Below are positions 1-9,500 of a DNA stretch of 34,981 nt, one piece after another. The first letter of the stretch is position 1, and each line of letters begins with the position of its first letter. Under the pieces are notes generated by a model. The model searched no databases and had not been told where the DNA came from. It was given only the letters and a program-made list of their open reading frames with translations. The DNA comes from Ignavibacteriota bacterium (lineage in GTDB: Bacteria > Bacteroidota > Ignavibacteria > UBA10030 > UBA6906). The translations under genes and the position numbers were made by a program. Where the stretch lies: assembly GCA_003154425.1 (NCBI GenBank), contig PMDK01000085.1, positions 60,204-95,184 of the forward strand. The letters run 5' to 3'.

Positions 1-1
1 C

Positions 2-424
2 ATCGAGCTGGCCGGTGAAATCAACGCGGGGATGCCCGACTTCGTCGTGCACTGCGTCATGGAGGCGCTCAACACGCTCGGGAAGCCCCTGAAGGGGGCA
101 AAGATTCTGATGCTCGGACTGGCATACAAGGCGAACGTTGACGATGACCGCGAGTCGCCTTCGTACCATCTGATGCAGAAGCTGGAGGAGCGCGGTGCCG
201 TGGTCAGCTACAACGATCCGTACATCCCCGTGATCCGTCCGTCGCGTGAATTCTCCAACTACGCGGGGAGGAAATCCGTGCCGGTCGGGAAGGGATTCGA
301 TCTGATACTGATCTCCACGCCCCACGATGAGTACAAGACAATGGACCTGACCGGACTCAATATCCCCATTGTTGACACGCGGAACGTGGTCAAAGGTTCG
401 AGCCCGCTGGTGTTCAGAGCGTGA
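2..424 (+). CDS. UDP-N-acetyl-hexosamine 6-dehydrogenase (WbpA-like), 3' part only
   Basis: The reading frame is open from the first bases of the window, so the gene starts upstream and only about 140 C-terminal residues are present. They read through IELAGEIN at the end of the central domain into the C-terminal UDP-binding domain, which contains LGLAYKANVDDDRESPS. That is the hallmark of the UDP-glucose/GDP-mannose dehydrogenase family, and the variant here is closest to the WbpA/WecC group that oxidises C6 of UDP-GlcNAc or UDP-ManNAc. The family makes UDP-HexNAc uronic acids with 2 NAD+ in the cytoplasm. The catalytic Cys and the N-terminal Rossmann domain lie outside the window. A UDP-GlcNAc 2-epimerase at 26583 could provide UDP-ManNAc, so the choice between GlcNAcA and ManNAcA is open. 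The family call is firm; the exact substrate is inferred. Confidence 0.9.
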   Translation: MELAGEINAGMPDFVVHCVMEALNTLGKPLKGAKILMLGLAYKANVDDDRESPSYHLMQKLEERGAVVSYNDPYIPVIRPSREFSNYAGRKSVPVGKGFDLILISTPHDEYKTMDLTGLNIPIVDTRNVVKGSSPLVFRA

Positions 425-476
425 CCGCCGCCCGTCCGGCACATGGACGATCCATCAGGCACCGGAAGAGCGCGTG

Positions 477-3400
477 ATGGGAATTCCGCCACCCACAGGT
501 CCCGGAGGCACGCCCTCCGGGCGCCCAATCCCCCGGCGTGACCGCCAGGATTCGGCCCTGGTGCCGTCGTTCGCGCAGCAGCGGCTCTGGTTTCTGGACC
601 GCCTTGAGCGCGGGAGCGCCGCGTATAATATCCCGCGACTGTACAGGATCCGGGGGAGGCTGGAGCCCTCCGTTGTGGAGCGGTGCGTCGGTGAGATTGT
701 GCGGAGGCACCAGATTCTGACGGCGGTGATCGCGGGGGAGGGGGAGCCGGTGCTTACGCTGACGGAGAATCCGCACGATGTGTTTCGTGTCGAGGAGGTG
801 CCGGGGAGCAGTGCCAGGGATCGGGAAGAAACGGGGAGGCGCAGAGTGGATGAAGAGGCCCGCCGTCCGTTCGACCTGACGGCGGGGCCGCTGGTGCGCG
901 TTCTGCTGCTGCGCCTGGGGGAGGAAGACCAGCTGCTGTTGATCGTGATGCACCATATTGTCTCAGACGGGTGGTCGGTGGGGATTTTTGTCAGGGAGAT
1001 GGGGGAATTGTACGGAGCGTTCGCCGCCGGGCGGGCGAGCCCGTTGAACGATCTGCCGGTTCAGTATGCCGACTTTGCCGTGTGGCAGCGGGAGCGGCTT
1101 CAGGGGGAGTTCCTTGCCGAGCAGATGCGGTACTGGCGCACCGAACTGGGGGGAGCGTTGCCGGTGCTGGATCTGAGCACCGACCATCAGCGGCCGGGGA
1201 CGAGACGGTCGCTTGGCGCGACGTACAGGTTCGTGGTGCGCAGGGAGGTGATCGAGGGGTTGAAATCGCTGAGCCGCAGGGAGGGGTGCACACTCTTTAT
1301 GACGCTGCTCGCGGCCTACGGCGTGCTGCTGCACCGTTACAGCGACCAGGACGAGGTCATCATCGGGACGCCGATTGCCGGGAGGACGCGGGTTGAGACG
1401 GAGGAACTGATCGGGTTGTTCGTGAACACGCTCCCCATCCGGGTCGACTGCGGCGGCAGGCCGACGTTTCAGGAGCTGCTCAAGCGTGTCCGCGCCCGGG
1501 CGCTCGGGGCGTATGAACATCAGGAGGTGCCGTTCGAGAAAATCGTGGAGGAGGTGCAGCCCGAGAGGTCGCTCAGCCGGACCCCGGTCTTTCAGACGTT
1601 GTTCGTCCTTCAGAACACCCCGGCTCCCGCCATGAACGTAACGGGAGTGCGGGCGACGAAGGAGGAGATCGACACCGGGACGGCGAAATTTGACCTGACG
1701 ATGTCGATTACGGAGACCGGAGACCAGGGCGAAGGGCTGCTGGAATATGACACGGATCTCTTTGAGCACGCCACCGTCGTGCGGATGGCCCGGCACTACG
1801 GGATGCTGCTGGATGAAGTGCTCGAAAGTGCGGGGAGGCGGATCTCGGAATACTCGATACTCACCCCGCACGAGCGTCATCAGGTGTTGAGGGAGTGGAA
1901 TCGCCCGGATGCCGCCCCTGTTGCCGGCGAATGCCTCCACCGGTTCTTCGAATCACAGGCGGCGCTGGCGCCCGCTAAGACCGCGCTCGTCTGGGAATCC
2001 GACCGTGTGTCGTACGCTGAATTGAATGAGCGGGCCAACCGCCTGGCGCACTATCTGCAGCGCCACGGGGTCGGGCCGGAGGTCATGGTCGCCGTCTGCA
2101 TGGAACGGTCGACCGCTCTGATCGTGGCCCTCCTGGCCGTGAGCAAGGCCGGCGGCGCGTTCGTCGCGCTGGATCCTTCCTATCCGCCTGAGAGGAATGC
2201 GTTCCTCGTCAGCGATTCCGGGGCGGCGCTCGTCCTGACACAGGCCCGCGCGCGCGATCGTTTTCCCTTCCTGGCGCGCACTCCGGCTGTGCAGGTTCTC
2301 TCTGTCGAGGCGGATGATCCTCTGCTCCGGACGGAAGAAAGCGGGAACCCCGCATGCGCGGCGACAGGCGGGAGCCTTGCGTACATCATTTACACGTCGG
2401 GCTCCGCCGGCAGGCCGAAAGCGGTGGCGATTGAACACCGGCACACGACGGTGCTGATCGAATGGGCACGGGGAGTCTACAGCCCGGAAGAACTTGACGG
2501 GGTGCTTGCCTCGACGTCGGTGTGTTTCGACCTCTCGATATTCGAGATCTTTGTCCCGTTGAGTCTGGGGGGAAAGGTCGTTCTGGCCGAGAACGTCCTG
2601 CAGCTCCCTGCCCTGCGCGCGGCGAAGGAGATCACGCTGTTGAACACCGTCCCTTCGGCGATGAACGAACTGCTGCGCATCGACGGGGTTCCGCCGTCGG
2701 TGAGAACCGTCAACCTCGCGGGCGAGCCGCTGACGCAGGCGCTCGTGCGGCGCATCTACGGCCTGGGATTTGTGCGCAAAGTGTATGATCTCTACGGCCC
2801 GTCGGAGGACACGACCTATTCGACGTTCGCGTTGCGGGCTCCGGACGGCCCTCAGACGATCGGCCGTCCGTTGACGGGCAAACGCGTCTATGTTCTCGAT
2901 CGGAATCGTCAGCTTGTTCCCGTGGGAGTGAAGGGTGAAATATATATCGGGGGCGGCGGCGTGGCCCGCGGCTATCTCGGGCGGGCAGAACTTACGCAGG
3001 AACGCTTTGTGAAGGACCCGTTCTCGGATGATCCCGGCGCCCGTCTCTATCGTACCGGCGATATAGGGCGTTTGCTTTCGGACGGGACCATCGAGTTTCT
3101 GGGCCGCATGGATGGCCAGGTGAAGCTCCGGGGATACCGTATCGAGCCGGGGGAGATAGAAAGCGTTCTCGGCGCGCTCGCCGGAGTCCGGGACGCGGCT
3201 GTCATCGTCCGCGAGGACGTGGCGGGCTTCAGGCGCCTGGTCGCTTATGTCGTTCCCGGGGAAGGACACCCCAGGTCCGGCGGAGAGCTGCGGTCGGTCC
3301 TGAAGGGGATGCTCCCGGAGTATATGGTTCCATCGGTGGTCGTGATGCTGCAGGCGCTCCCGCTGCTGCCGAACGGGAAGGTCGACAGGACTGCGCTCCC

Positions 3401-3725
3401 CGCGCCGGAGGGAGTGCCCGATCCCGGCGCCGGGGGAACCTCTGCGGCTCCCCGCACGCACGTCGAGAAGGTCATAGCGGACATCTGGAAATCTGTGCTG
3501 GGGGGAAAGGGAGTCGGCGTGCAGGATGATTTTTTCGATCTCGGGGGGCACTCATTGCTGGCAACGCAGGTGATCTCCAGGATCCGCGAATCGCTCCACG
3601 TCAATCTCCCGTTGATCAGCCTGTTCGAGTCTCCGACAGTCGAAGCGCTTGCAGCCGTCGTCGAAGGAAGCCTTCGCCGGGAGGTCGAAAGAAAGCGACA
3701 CAGTCCGGAGCCCCTCTCATCGTGA
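477..3725 (+). CDS. Nonribosomal peptide synthetase module, C-A-T (predicted alanine)
   Basis: The start is ATG 477, preceded by GGAAG; the frame is open further upstream, but that part overlaps the dehydrogenase gene and has no family similarity. The protein has 1082 residues. The condensation domain (about 30-450) carries the intact active-site motif HHIVSDG at 159-165. The adenylation domain (about 480-985) has the A3 loop IIYTSGSAGRPK near 635, YGPSE near 772, RTGD, and the A10 lysine K968. The carrier domain has LGGHS with the phosphopantetheine serine at S1026. Aligning by eye with GrsA gives the specificity residues D-L-F-N-N-A-L-T-Y-K, which I recall as a code reported for alanine-activating modules. 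There is no thioesterase or epimerase domain, so its product must pass to another protein, presumably the C-A-T-TE protein at 6499. A condensation domain at the front means an upstream acyl or aminoacyl donor is needed; the A-T protein just downstream is the obvious candidate. Confidence 0.93.
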   Translation: MGIPPPTGPGGTPSGRPIPRRDRQDSALVPSFAQQRLWFLDRLERGSAAYNIPRLYRIRGRLEPSVVERCVGEIVRRHQILTAVIAGEGEPVLTLTENPHDVFRVEEVPGSSARDREETGRRRVDEEARRPFDLTAGPLVRVLLLRLGEEDQLLLIVMHHIVSDGWSVGIFVREMGELYGAFAAGRASPLNDLPVQYADFAVWQRERLQGEFLAEQMRYWRTELGGALPVLDLSTDHQRPGTRRSLGATYRFVVRREVIEGLKSLSRREGCTLFMTLLAAYGVLLHRYSDQDEVIIGTPIAGRTRVETEELIGLFVNTLPIRVDCGGRPTFQELLKRVRARALGAYEHQEVPFEKIVEEVQPERSLSRTPVFQTLFVLQNTPAPAMNVTGVRATKEEIDTGTAKFDLTMSITETGDQGEGLLEYDTDLFEHATVVRMARHYGMLLDEVLESAGRRISEYSILTPHERHQVLREWNRPDAAPVAGECLHRFFESQAALAPAKTALVWESDRVSYAELNERANRLAHYLQRHGVGPEVMVAVCMERSTALIVALLAVSKAGGAFVALDPSYPPERNAFLVSDSGAALVLTQARARDRFPFLARTPAVQVLSVEADDPLLRTEESGNPACAATGGSLAYIIYTSGSAGRPKAVAIEHRHTTVLIEWARGVYSPEELDGVLASTSVCFDLSIFEIFVPLSLGGKVVLAENVLQLPALRAAKEITLLNTVPSAMNELLRIDGVPPSVRTVNLAGEPLTQALVRRIYGLGFVRKVYDLYGPSEDTTYSTFALRAPDGPQTIGRPLTGKRVYVLDRNRQLVPVGVKGEIYIGGGGVARGYLGRAELTQERFVKDPFSDDPGARLYRTGDIGRLLSDGTIEFLGRMDGQVKLRGYRIEPGEIESVLGALAGVRDAAVIVREDVAGFRRLVAYVVPGEGHPRSGGELRSVLKGMLPEYMVPSVVVMLQALPLLPNGKVDRTALPAPEGVPDPGAGGTSAAPRTHVEKVIADIWKSVLGGKGVGVQDDFFDLGGHSLLATQVISRIRESLHVNLPLISLFESPTVEALAAVVEGSLRREVERKRHSPEPLSS

Positions 3726-3816
3726 GGGAGTAGACCGGCGTTTCATCGGGAGCACGGCTGTGCAGGGCCGTCTCCCGGGCCGTCCGAAGAACATCAGCGG
3801 GGATCGCTTGTCCACA

Positions 3817-5655
3817 ATGTATGCTCTCTTCGCGCAGCAGGCTGCGCTCAGGCCGCGGGAGACAGCCCTGGCCGCACCCGCCCGCCCGCCGTTGTCCTTC
3901 GGGGATCTCATGACGCTCGTCGATGGTGTCGCCGGCATCCTGTCCGCGATGGGCGTTGAGAGGCACGATCGCGTGGCTGTTGCCCTCCCGACCTCCGCCG
4001 AGCGGCTGGTCGTCCAGGCTGCGGTGTCCTGCTGGTGCGCCGCCGCTCCGATCAACCCCGCACTCCGTCCCGGCGAGATCGAGGCTCTGTTATCCCGCCT
4101 GGGCATCAGACTGGTCATCGTTCCGTCCGGTGAAAACTCGGCGGCCCTCGCCGCGGCGCACAATCTCGGCATCGCAAGCCTCGAGCTCACTCCCCTCCCG
4201 GGTGCGCCGGCGGGGATGGCCCGCCTCGGCGCGGCTGACGTGCTGGGGGCGGGGGCGCAGGCCGGTCGCCGCGGTGCGGGCGCCGGCCCGGAAGATATCG
4301 CGCTCCTTCTGCCGACCTCCGGGACGACAGGGAGTCCCAAGATTGTTCCTCTGTCCCAGGCAAATGTGTGCGCGGGCGCGGCCAACATCGTCCGGGCGAT
4401 GAACCTGGGTCCGGGGGACCGGTTGCTCAGTCTGGCGCAGCTTCACCATATCGCGGGGATCAGCCTCACGCTGGCGGCCCTGAGTGCCGGGGGGAGCGTG
4501 TACTGCACGCCGGGTTTCCATGCCCCTGATTTCTTCCCGTGGATGGAAGAAGCGGATCCAACCTGGTTGTGGGTGGCGCCGGCGATGCTCCATGAAATCG
4601 TGGGGCGGGCGGCAGCTTACCAGGAAGTGCTTGCACGATCGCGGCTGCGATTGATCAGGGTCGGATCCGCGCCTCTTGCGGAGAGGTTGAGGGCGGAAGC
4701 CGAAGAGCTTCTTCACGTCCCCGTGCTGGAGAACTACGGCATGACGGAGGCGGCGCCGCAGATTGCCAGTACTCCCCTCCCCCCCGGGAAGCGAAAGAGG
4801 GGATCCGTAGGCCTCCCGGTCGGCGTGGAAGTGGAGATCGAAGGGGAAGGGGGAACATTCCTCCCCAGGGGGTCGGCGGGAGAAATCGTAATCCGGGGTC
4901 CAAGCGTCATGGGCTGCTACCTGGGAGGAGAGGACGCCGCCGACGGGTCGTTCGTCCGGGGCTGGTTCAGGACGGGAGACCAGGGCTACCTCGACGAGGA
5001 GGGATACCTCTTTCTTACCGGGAGGATCAAAGAGATCATCAACCGCGGCGGCGAGAAAATCTCTCCGCTGGAAGTCGACGGCGTTCTCCTCAGGCATCCG
5101 GAAGTGGAGAAAGCGGTGACGTTCCCCATCCCGCATCCGTCTCTGGGAGAAGAGATTGCCGCCGCCGTCGTCCTGCGTCCGGGGCGTGCCGTCACTGAGC
5201 AGGAATTGCAGGAATTTGTTGTCCGCGAACTTTCCGTGTCGAAAGTGCCGCGGCGCGTGGTGATCCTCGAGGAGATCCCCTCGGATGAACGGGGCAAAGT
5301 CCGGCGGCTCAGGATGGCGGAACAGCTCGGTCTGACGCGGCCGGCATCCGTCTCCGGTGACCGGCCGTCCGGCGATGACGCCGCCCCGCGGACCCCCGTT
5401 GAGCGCGATCTCGCAGCGATGTGGAAGGACGTTCTGAGGCTGAAGGAAGGGGAGGTCCTGACGAACGCCCGCTTTCTGGATCTGGGGGGGGATTCGATAT
5501 CGGCTGTCCTGATCATCTCCCGCGTCCGCGGTTCCTTCAACGTGGACCTTTCCCCCGTGACTTTTTTCGAAGCTCCGACGATCGCCGGGCTCGCCCGGAT
5601 CATCGAAGAGAAACTCGGATCGGGGCCGGTTGCCGGCCCGCAGCCGGAAGGTTGA
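3817..5655 (+). CDS. Stand-alone acyl-activating enzyme with C-terminal carrier domain (A-T)
   Basis: This is an adenylate-forming enzyme of the acyl-CoA synthetase type (FadD or oxalate-CoA-ligase-like) fused to a phosphopantetheine carrier domain, 612 residues. The P-loop TSGTTGSPK is at 167-175, YGMTEAAP lies near 307, TGD has D388, RIKEIINRGGEK follows, and the C-terminal catalytic lysine is probably K494. The carrier motif LGGDS carries S560. Its acyl-CoA-synthetase-like motifs suggest it loads a carboxylic acid rather than an amino acid onto its own carrier, making it a plausible starter for the condensation domain of the preceding NRPS. ATG 3817 was chosen because the family's N-terminus begins near there; TTG 3808 with a closer GGGGA is an alternative. 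The frame stays open upstream to 3649, but that part overlaps the previous gene by 77 bases. The substrate is not predictable by eye. Confidence 0.85.
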   Translation: MYALFAQQAALRPRETALAAPARPPLSFGDLMTLVDGVAGILSAMGVERHDRVAVALPTSAERLVVQAAVSCWCAAAPINPALRPGEIEALLSRLGIRLVIVPSGENSAALAAAHNLGIASLELTPLPGAPAGMARLGAADVLGAGAQAGRRGAGAGPEDIALLLPTSGTTGSPKIVPLSQANVCAGAANIVRAMNLGPGDRLLSLAQLHHIAGISLTLAALSAGGSVYCTPGFHAPDFFPWMEEADPTWLWVAPAMLHEIVGRAAAYQEVLARSRLRLIRVGSAPLAERLRAEAEELLHVPVLENYGMTEAAPQIASTPLPPGKRKRGSVGLPVGVEVEIEGEGGTFLPRGSAGEIVIRGPSVMGCYLGGEDAADGSFVRGWFRTGDQGYLDEEGYLFLTGRIKEIINRGGEKISPLEVDGVLLRHPEVEKAVTFPIPHPSLGEEIAAAVVLRPGRAVTEQELQEFVVRELSVSKVPRRVVILEEIPSDERGKVRRLRMAEQLGLTRPASVSGDRPSGDDAAPRTPVERDLAAMWKDVLRLKEGEVLTNARFLDLGGDSISAVLIISRVRGSFNVDLSPVTFFEAPTIAGLARIIEEKLGSGPVAGPQPEG

Positions 5656-5680
5656 AAATGTCCGGAAGGAAACTGACGTG

Positions 5681-6502
5681 ATGCCACTGGTGGACATCTG
5701 CCGCGCAGCTCCATGGGGGACGCTTCGCAGCACAGGGGGTGAATGGCTCCCCCTGCCGGCGCCGCTCCCGGCGGACCGGGACGAAATCCACGTATGGCGG
5801 GCCTGGTTGCCTGTTGATCGATCGCGGCTTGAATCGCTGGCGGGCGTGCTGGACAGGAGCGAAAGGGAAAAGGCCGGAATGTACCATTCGTCGCGGGACG
5901 GTGACAGGTACGTTGCTGCCCACGGTATGCTCAGAGAGTTACTGGCCTCCTACCTGGGGGTCGCTCCGGAGAGTATTGCTTACCGGTGCTCGGAGAGGGG
6001 GAAGCCTGACCTTGCGCATTCTCTTTCCGGGAGATCGCTTGGATTCAACATGACCCATTCTCTCGATGTCGCGTTGTTCGCGGTCGGGGAGTCCATAGAC
6101 CTGGGGGTTGACGTGGAATGCGTGTCGGGCGCTCTGGACATTGAAGAGTTGGGACGGGCCTGCCTTTCCGCCTGCGAGCGGGAGGCGCTGGATTCTCTTC
6201 CCGGCCGGGATCGGCGGGAGGCGTTATTCCAGTGGTGGACGCGCAAGGAGGCGGTCGCCAAGGCAGCGGGAGAAGGTCTCGCTGCTTCGTTTAAGCGGCT
6301 CTCTGTTATCCCGCCGTATCTTGAACATCCCGGCCTGGACCCGGGGGGGGAGCCCGCCGTGGAGAGGGATGAATGGAGCGTGTGGGACCTGACTCCGTGG
6401 CCGGGATATGTCGGGGCACTGGCCTCCCGGGGCGAGCGCAGGATGCTCCGCCTGTTCGAATTCCGCGCCCCGGCGGCGCACACCGGGAGGCGTGTTGCAT
6501 GA
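5681..6502 (+). CDS. 4'-phosphopantetheinyl transferase, Sfp type
   Basis: This enzyme transfers the phosphopantetheine arm of coenzyme A to the serine of carrier domains, turning apo-NRPS into holo-NRPS in the cytoplasm. The 273-residue length and motifs fit the Sfp/Gsp/HetI group: GKPDL and FNMTHS in the first half, GVDVE with metal ligands D144 and E146, and WWTRKEAVAKA with K189 and E190. The start at ATG 5681 follows GGAAGGA at a 10-base spacing (GTG 5678 is also possible). The frame is open back to 5630, which overlaps the end of the A-T gene. Its stop overlaps the ATG of the next NRPS gene (ATGA at 6499), so the two are probably translationally coupled. Its position between carrier-protein genes makes S1026, S560 and S1034 of the neighbours its likely targets. 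Confidence 0.93.
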   Translation: MPLVDICRAAPWGTLRSTGGEWLPLPAPLPADRDEIHVWRAWLPVDRSRLESLAGVLDRSEREKAGMYHSSRDGDRYVAAHGMLRELLASYLGVAPESIAYRCSERGKPDLAHSLSGRSLGFNMTHSLDVALFAVGESIDLGVDVECVSGALDIEELGRACLSACEREALDSLPGRDRREALFQWWTRKEAVAKAAGEGLAASFKRLSVIPPYLEHPGLDPGGEPAVERDEWSVWDLTPWPGYVGALASRGERRMLRLFEFRAPAAHTGRRVA

Positions 6503-9500
6503 GAAACGGCATGGACCACGAAATGCTGCAAAAGCGCATATCCCGGGGCGCCGTTGAAGGGGCTCCACCCCTTTCGTTCGCCCAGCAACGGCTCTGGTTC
6601 CTTGATCAGCTCGACCCGGGCAATTCCGCCTACAACGTTCCGGTGCTGCTCCGCGTCGACGGGCCGCTGAACATCGCGGTCCTGAAGCAGAGCGTTGAAG
6701 AAATCGTCCGCCGGCATGAAGCCCTGCGGACGGTCTTTCGTTCGACCGACGGCCAGCCCGTCCAGGAGATCCTCCCGCCCCGCTCTCTTGATCTCGCCGT
6801 GACGGATCTTCAGGCACTGCCCCCCGGTGACCGTGAAGCCCGGGGAGTGCATCTGGCGGGGGAAGAAGCGATGAAACCGTTTGACCTCTCCCGCGGGCCG
6901 ATGATACGTGTGAACCTGTGGCAGGTGGACGCGGAAGCGTTCCTGCTTCTCGTCACCATGCACCACATTTCCTCCGACGGGTGGTCGATCGGCGTCTTGA
7001 TGACGGAGCTCGTGTCTCTGTATGACGCCTACGTCGCGCAGAAGCCGTCACCGCTCCCGGATCTTGAAATCCAGTATGCGGATTACGCGGCCTGGCAGCG
7101 GTTGTGGCTCCAGGGGGAAGTCCTGGAGAGGCAGCTTTCGTACTGGAAGCGGCAGCTTGCGGGTGCTCCGCCCGTGCTTGAATTGCCGCCTGACCGGCCG
7201 CGTCCTGCAGTCCAGAACATGCGCGGCAGACAGCAGCCCGTGGTCCTCTCACGGGAGCTCACCGAAGGGTTGAAAGCCCTCAGCCGGAGGCACAACGTTA
7301 CGCTGTTCATGACATTGCTGGCAGCCTTCGAGACGCTGCTCCACCGGCATTCGGGCCAATCCGACATTCTCCTCGGCGTCCCTATCGCCGGACGCGTGAG
7401 GGCCGAAACGCAGGGGCTGATCGGTTTCTTTGTCAATACGCTGGTCATGAGGGCGGACTTCGCTGATGACCCGACATTCGCCGAGTTGCTGCGTCGCGTC
7501 CGGCGGACGTCGCTGGAGTCATTTGAGCATCAGGATCTTCCGTTTGAAAAGCTCGTCGAGGAACTCCATCCGGAACGGGACCCTTCGTACAACCCGCTGG
7601 TGCAGGTGATGTTTGCATTTGAGAACGCTCCGATGCCTGCCGCCCCTTCTCATGTGCTGAAGCTCCATCCTCTGAGAATCGAGAGCGGGACGACGAAATT
7701 CGATCTCACGCTGACGCTCTATGATGAAGACGGCTTGAGGGGCTTCTTTGAATATGCAAGCGACCTCTTTGATCCCGACACTATCCGCAGGATGGAAGGG
7801 CACTTCCAGACGATGCTGAGGGGCATCATCGCGGACCAGGAGCAGCGTGTGTCGATGCTCCCATTGCTGACTGAATCCGAGCGGCAGACTTTGATCGTCG
7901 ATTGGAACAGGGCCGGGACTGCCGCTCCGACGACGGCGACCGTGCAGGAGCTGTTTGAGGCGCAGGTGAACCGGACCCCCGATGCCGACGCCCTCGGGTT
8001 TGGGGACCGCCGCCTGACGTACCGGCAGTTGAACCGCTGGGCCAACCAGCTCTCGCATGCGCTCCGGGCGCAGGGGGTGGGACCGGAGGTCCCCGTTGCA
8101 CTGTGCATGGAGCAGTCTCTTGAAATGATGATGGCGGTGATCGGCATATTCAAGTCCGGAGGGGCGTACGTCCCGGTCGATCCGCAGAATCCCCCCGAGC
8201 GCATCGCGTTCATCCTCACCGATACCCGCCCGGCGGTGATCCTGACTCAGCGCGCGTTGCTCGATCGCCTGCCGGCGGTCCCCGGCAGGGTGCTGTGCAT
8301 AGAACCGGATTTCTCATTCCCCGGTCCGGATTCCGGAGAGAACCTCCCGCTGGAAGTAACGCCTGACAATCTGGCGTATGTGATCTACACCTCCGGTTCG
8401 ACAGGCAAACCCAAGGGGGTGCAGATCACCCACAGGGCGCTTGCGATACACTCTCTGGAGACTGTTCAATGCTACGGGTTATGCCCGACGGACAGGATGC
8501 TCCAGTTTTTCTCTCTGAGCTTTGACGCTTCCCTCGAACAGATCTTCCCTCCGCTTATCTGCGGCGCGATGGTCATGGTGCGGGATGTGGAAGTCTGGAG
8601 TCCCGCGGAGGCCTACCGCAAGGTGGGTGAATTGGGGCTGACAGTCCTGCACATGTCCACCGCCTACTGGCACGAACTGGCACAGGGCTGGAGTTCCCTG
8701 CCCGGACCATCGCTGCGCCTTCGTCTCGTTCTCGTCGGGGGGGAAGCGATGATGCGGGCCAGCGTGGATCTGTGGCAGCAGGGTCCCACGGAGGGAGTGC
8801 GTTTGCTGAACGCCTACGGTCCCACCGAGACCACTATCGCTGCGACCACGTATGAGGTCCCCGCGCGGGACCCGAAGACGGCCGCCGTGGCGGCCCGGGG
8901 GATTCCCATCGGCAAGCGGCGTGGGGACAGATCCCTTTACATTCTGGACGGCCACCGACAGCCCGTCCCGATAGGCGTTGCCGGCGAGCTGTACATCGGC
9001 GGTGATACTGTCTCGCGCGGCTATCTCAACAGACCCGAGCTGAACGAGCAGGTGTTTCTACCCGATCATCTCTCGGGGACTCCCGGGAAACGTCTGTACA
9101 GGACAGGCGACAGGGCGAGGTTCCTTGCCGGCGGCGACGTCGAATTCCTGGGACGCAACGATTCGCAGATCAAGATCCGAGGGTTTCGCGTTGAGCTCGG
9201 TGAAATCGAGAGCGCCCTCGTCAGCCATCCCTCGGTGGCCGAGTCCGCCGTCCTCGTCGCAGGGGAAGGCGGCGTTGAGAAAATGCTGGTGGCGTATATC
9301 GTCTGGAAAGAGGGTGCCGCTGCGTCGACTGCGGAGGTGCGCGCCTACCTGGGGGACCGGCTCCCCGGTTACATGGTTCCGTCCGTTTACGTCCCCCTCA
9401 AGGCCATGCCGCTGACGTCGAACGCCAAGATAGACCGGCGTGCTCTCCCGGCCCCGGACGCTTCGAAGGTGGAACGTGTGACCGACTACATCGCCCCGCG

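Noticed and set aside
369-476. Upstream extension of the first NRPS gene to ATG 369
   Set aside because: The extra 36 residues overlap the dehydrogenase gene, show no family similarity, and ATG 477 has a good ribosome site.
1953-3551. 532-codon - strand frame opposite the first NRPS adenylation domain
   Set aside because: No motif, and its position mirrors a fully conserved adenylation domain on the + strand.
4090-5733. Long open frame on the - strand opposite the A-T protein (547 codons)
   Set aside because: It is Arg/Pro/His-rich with no recognisable motif and lies fully under a gene with clear conserved motifs; such frames arise from strong GC bias at third positions.
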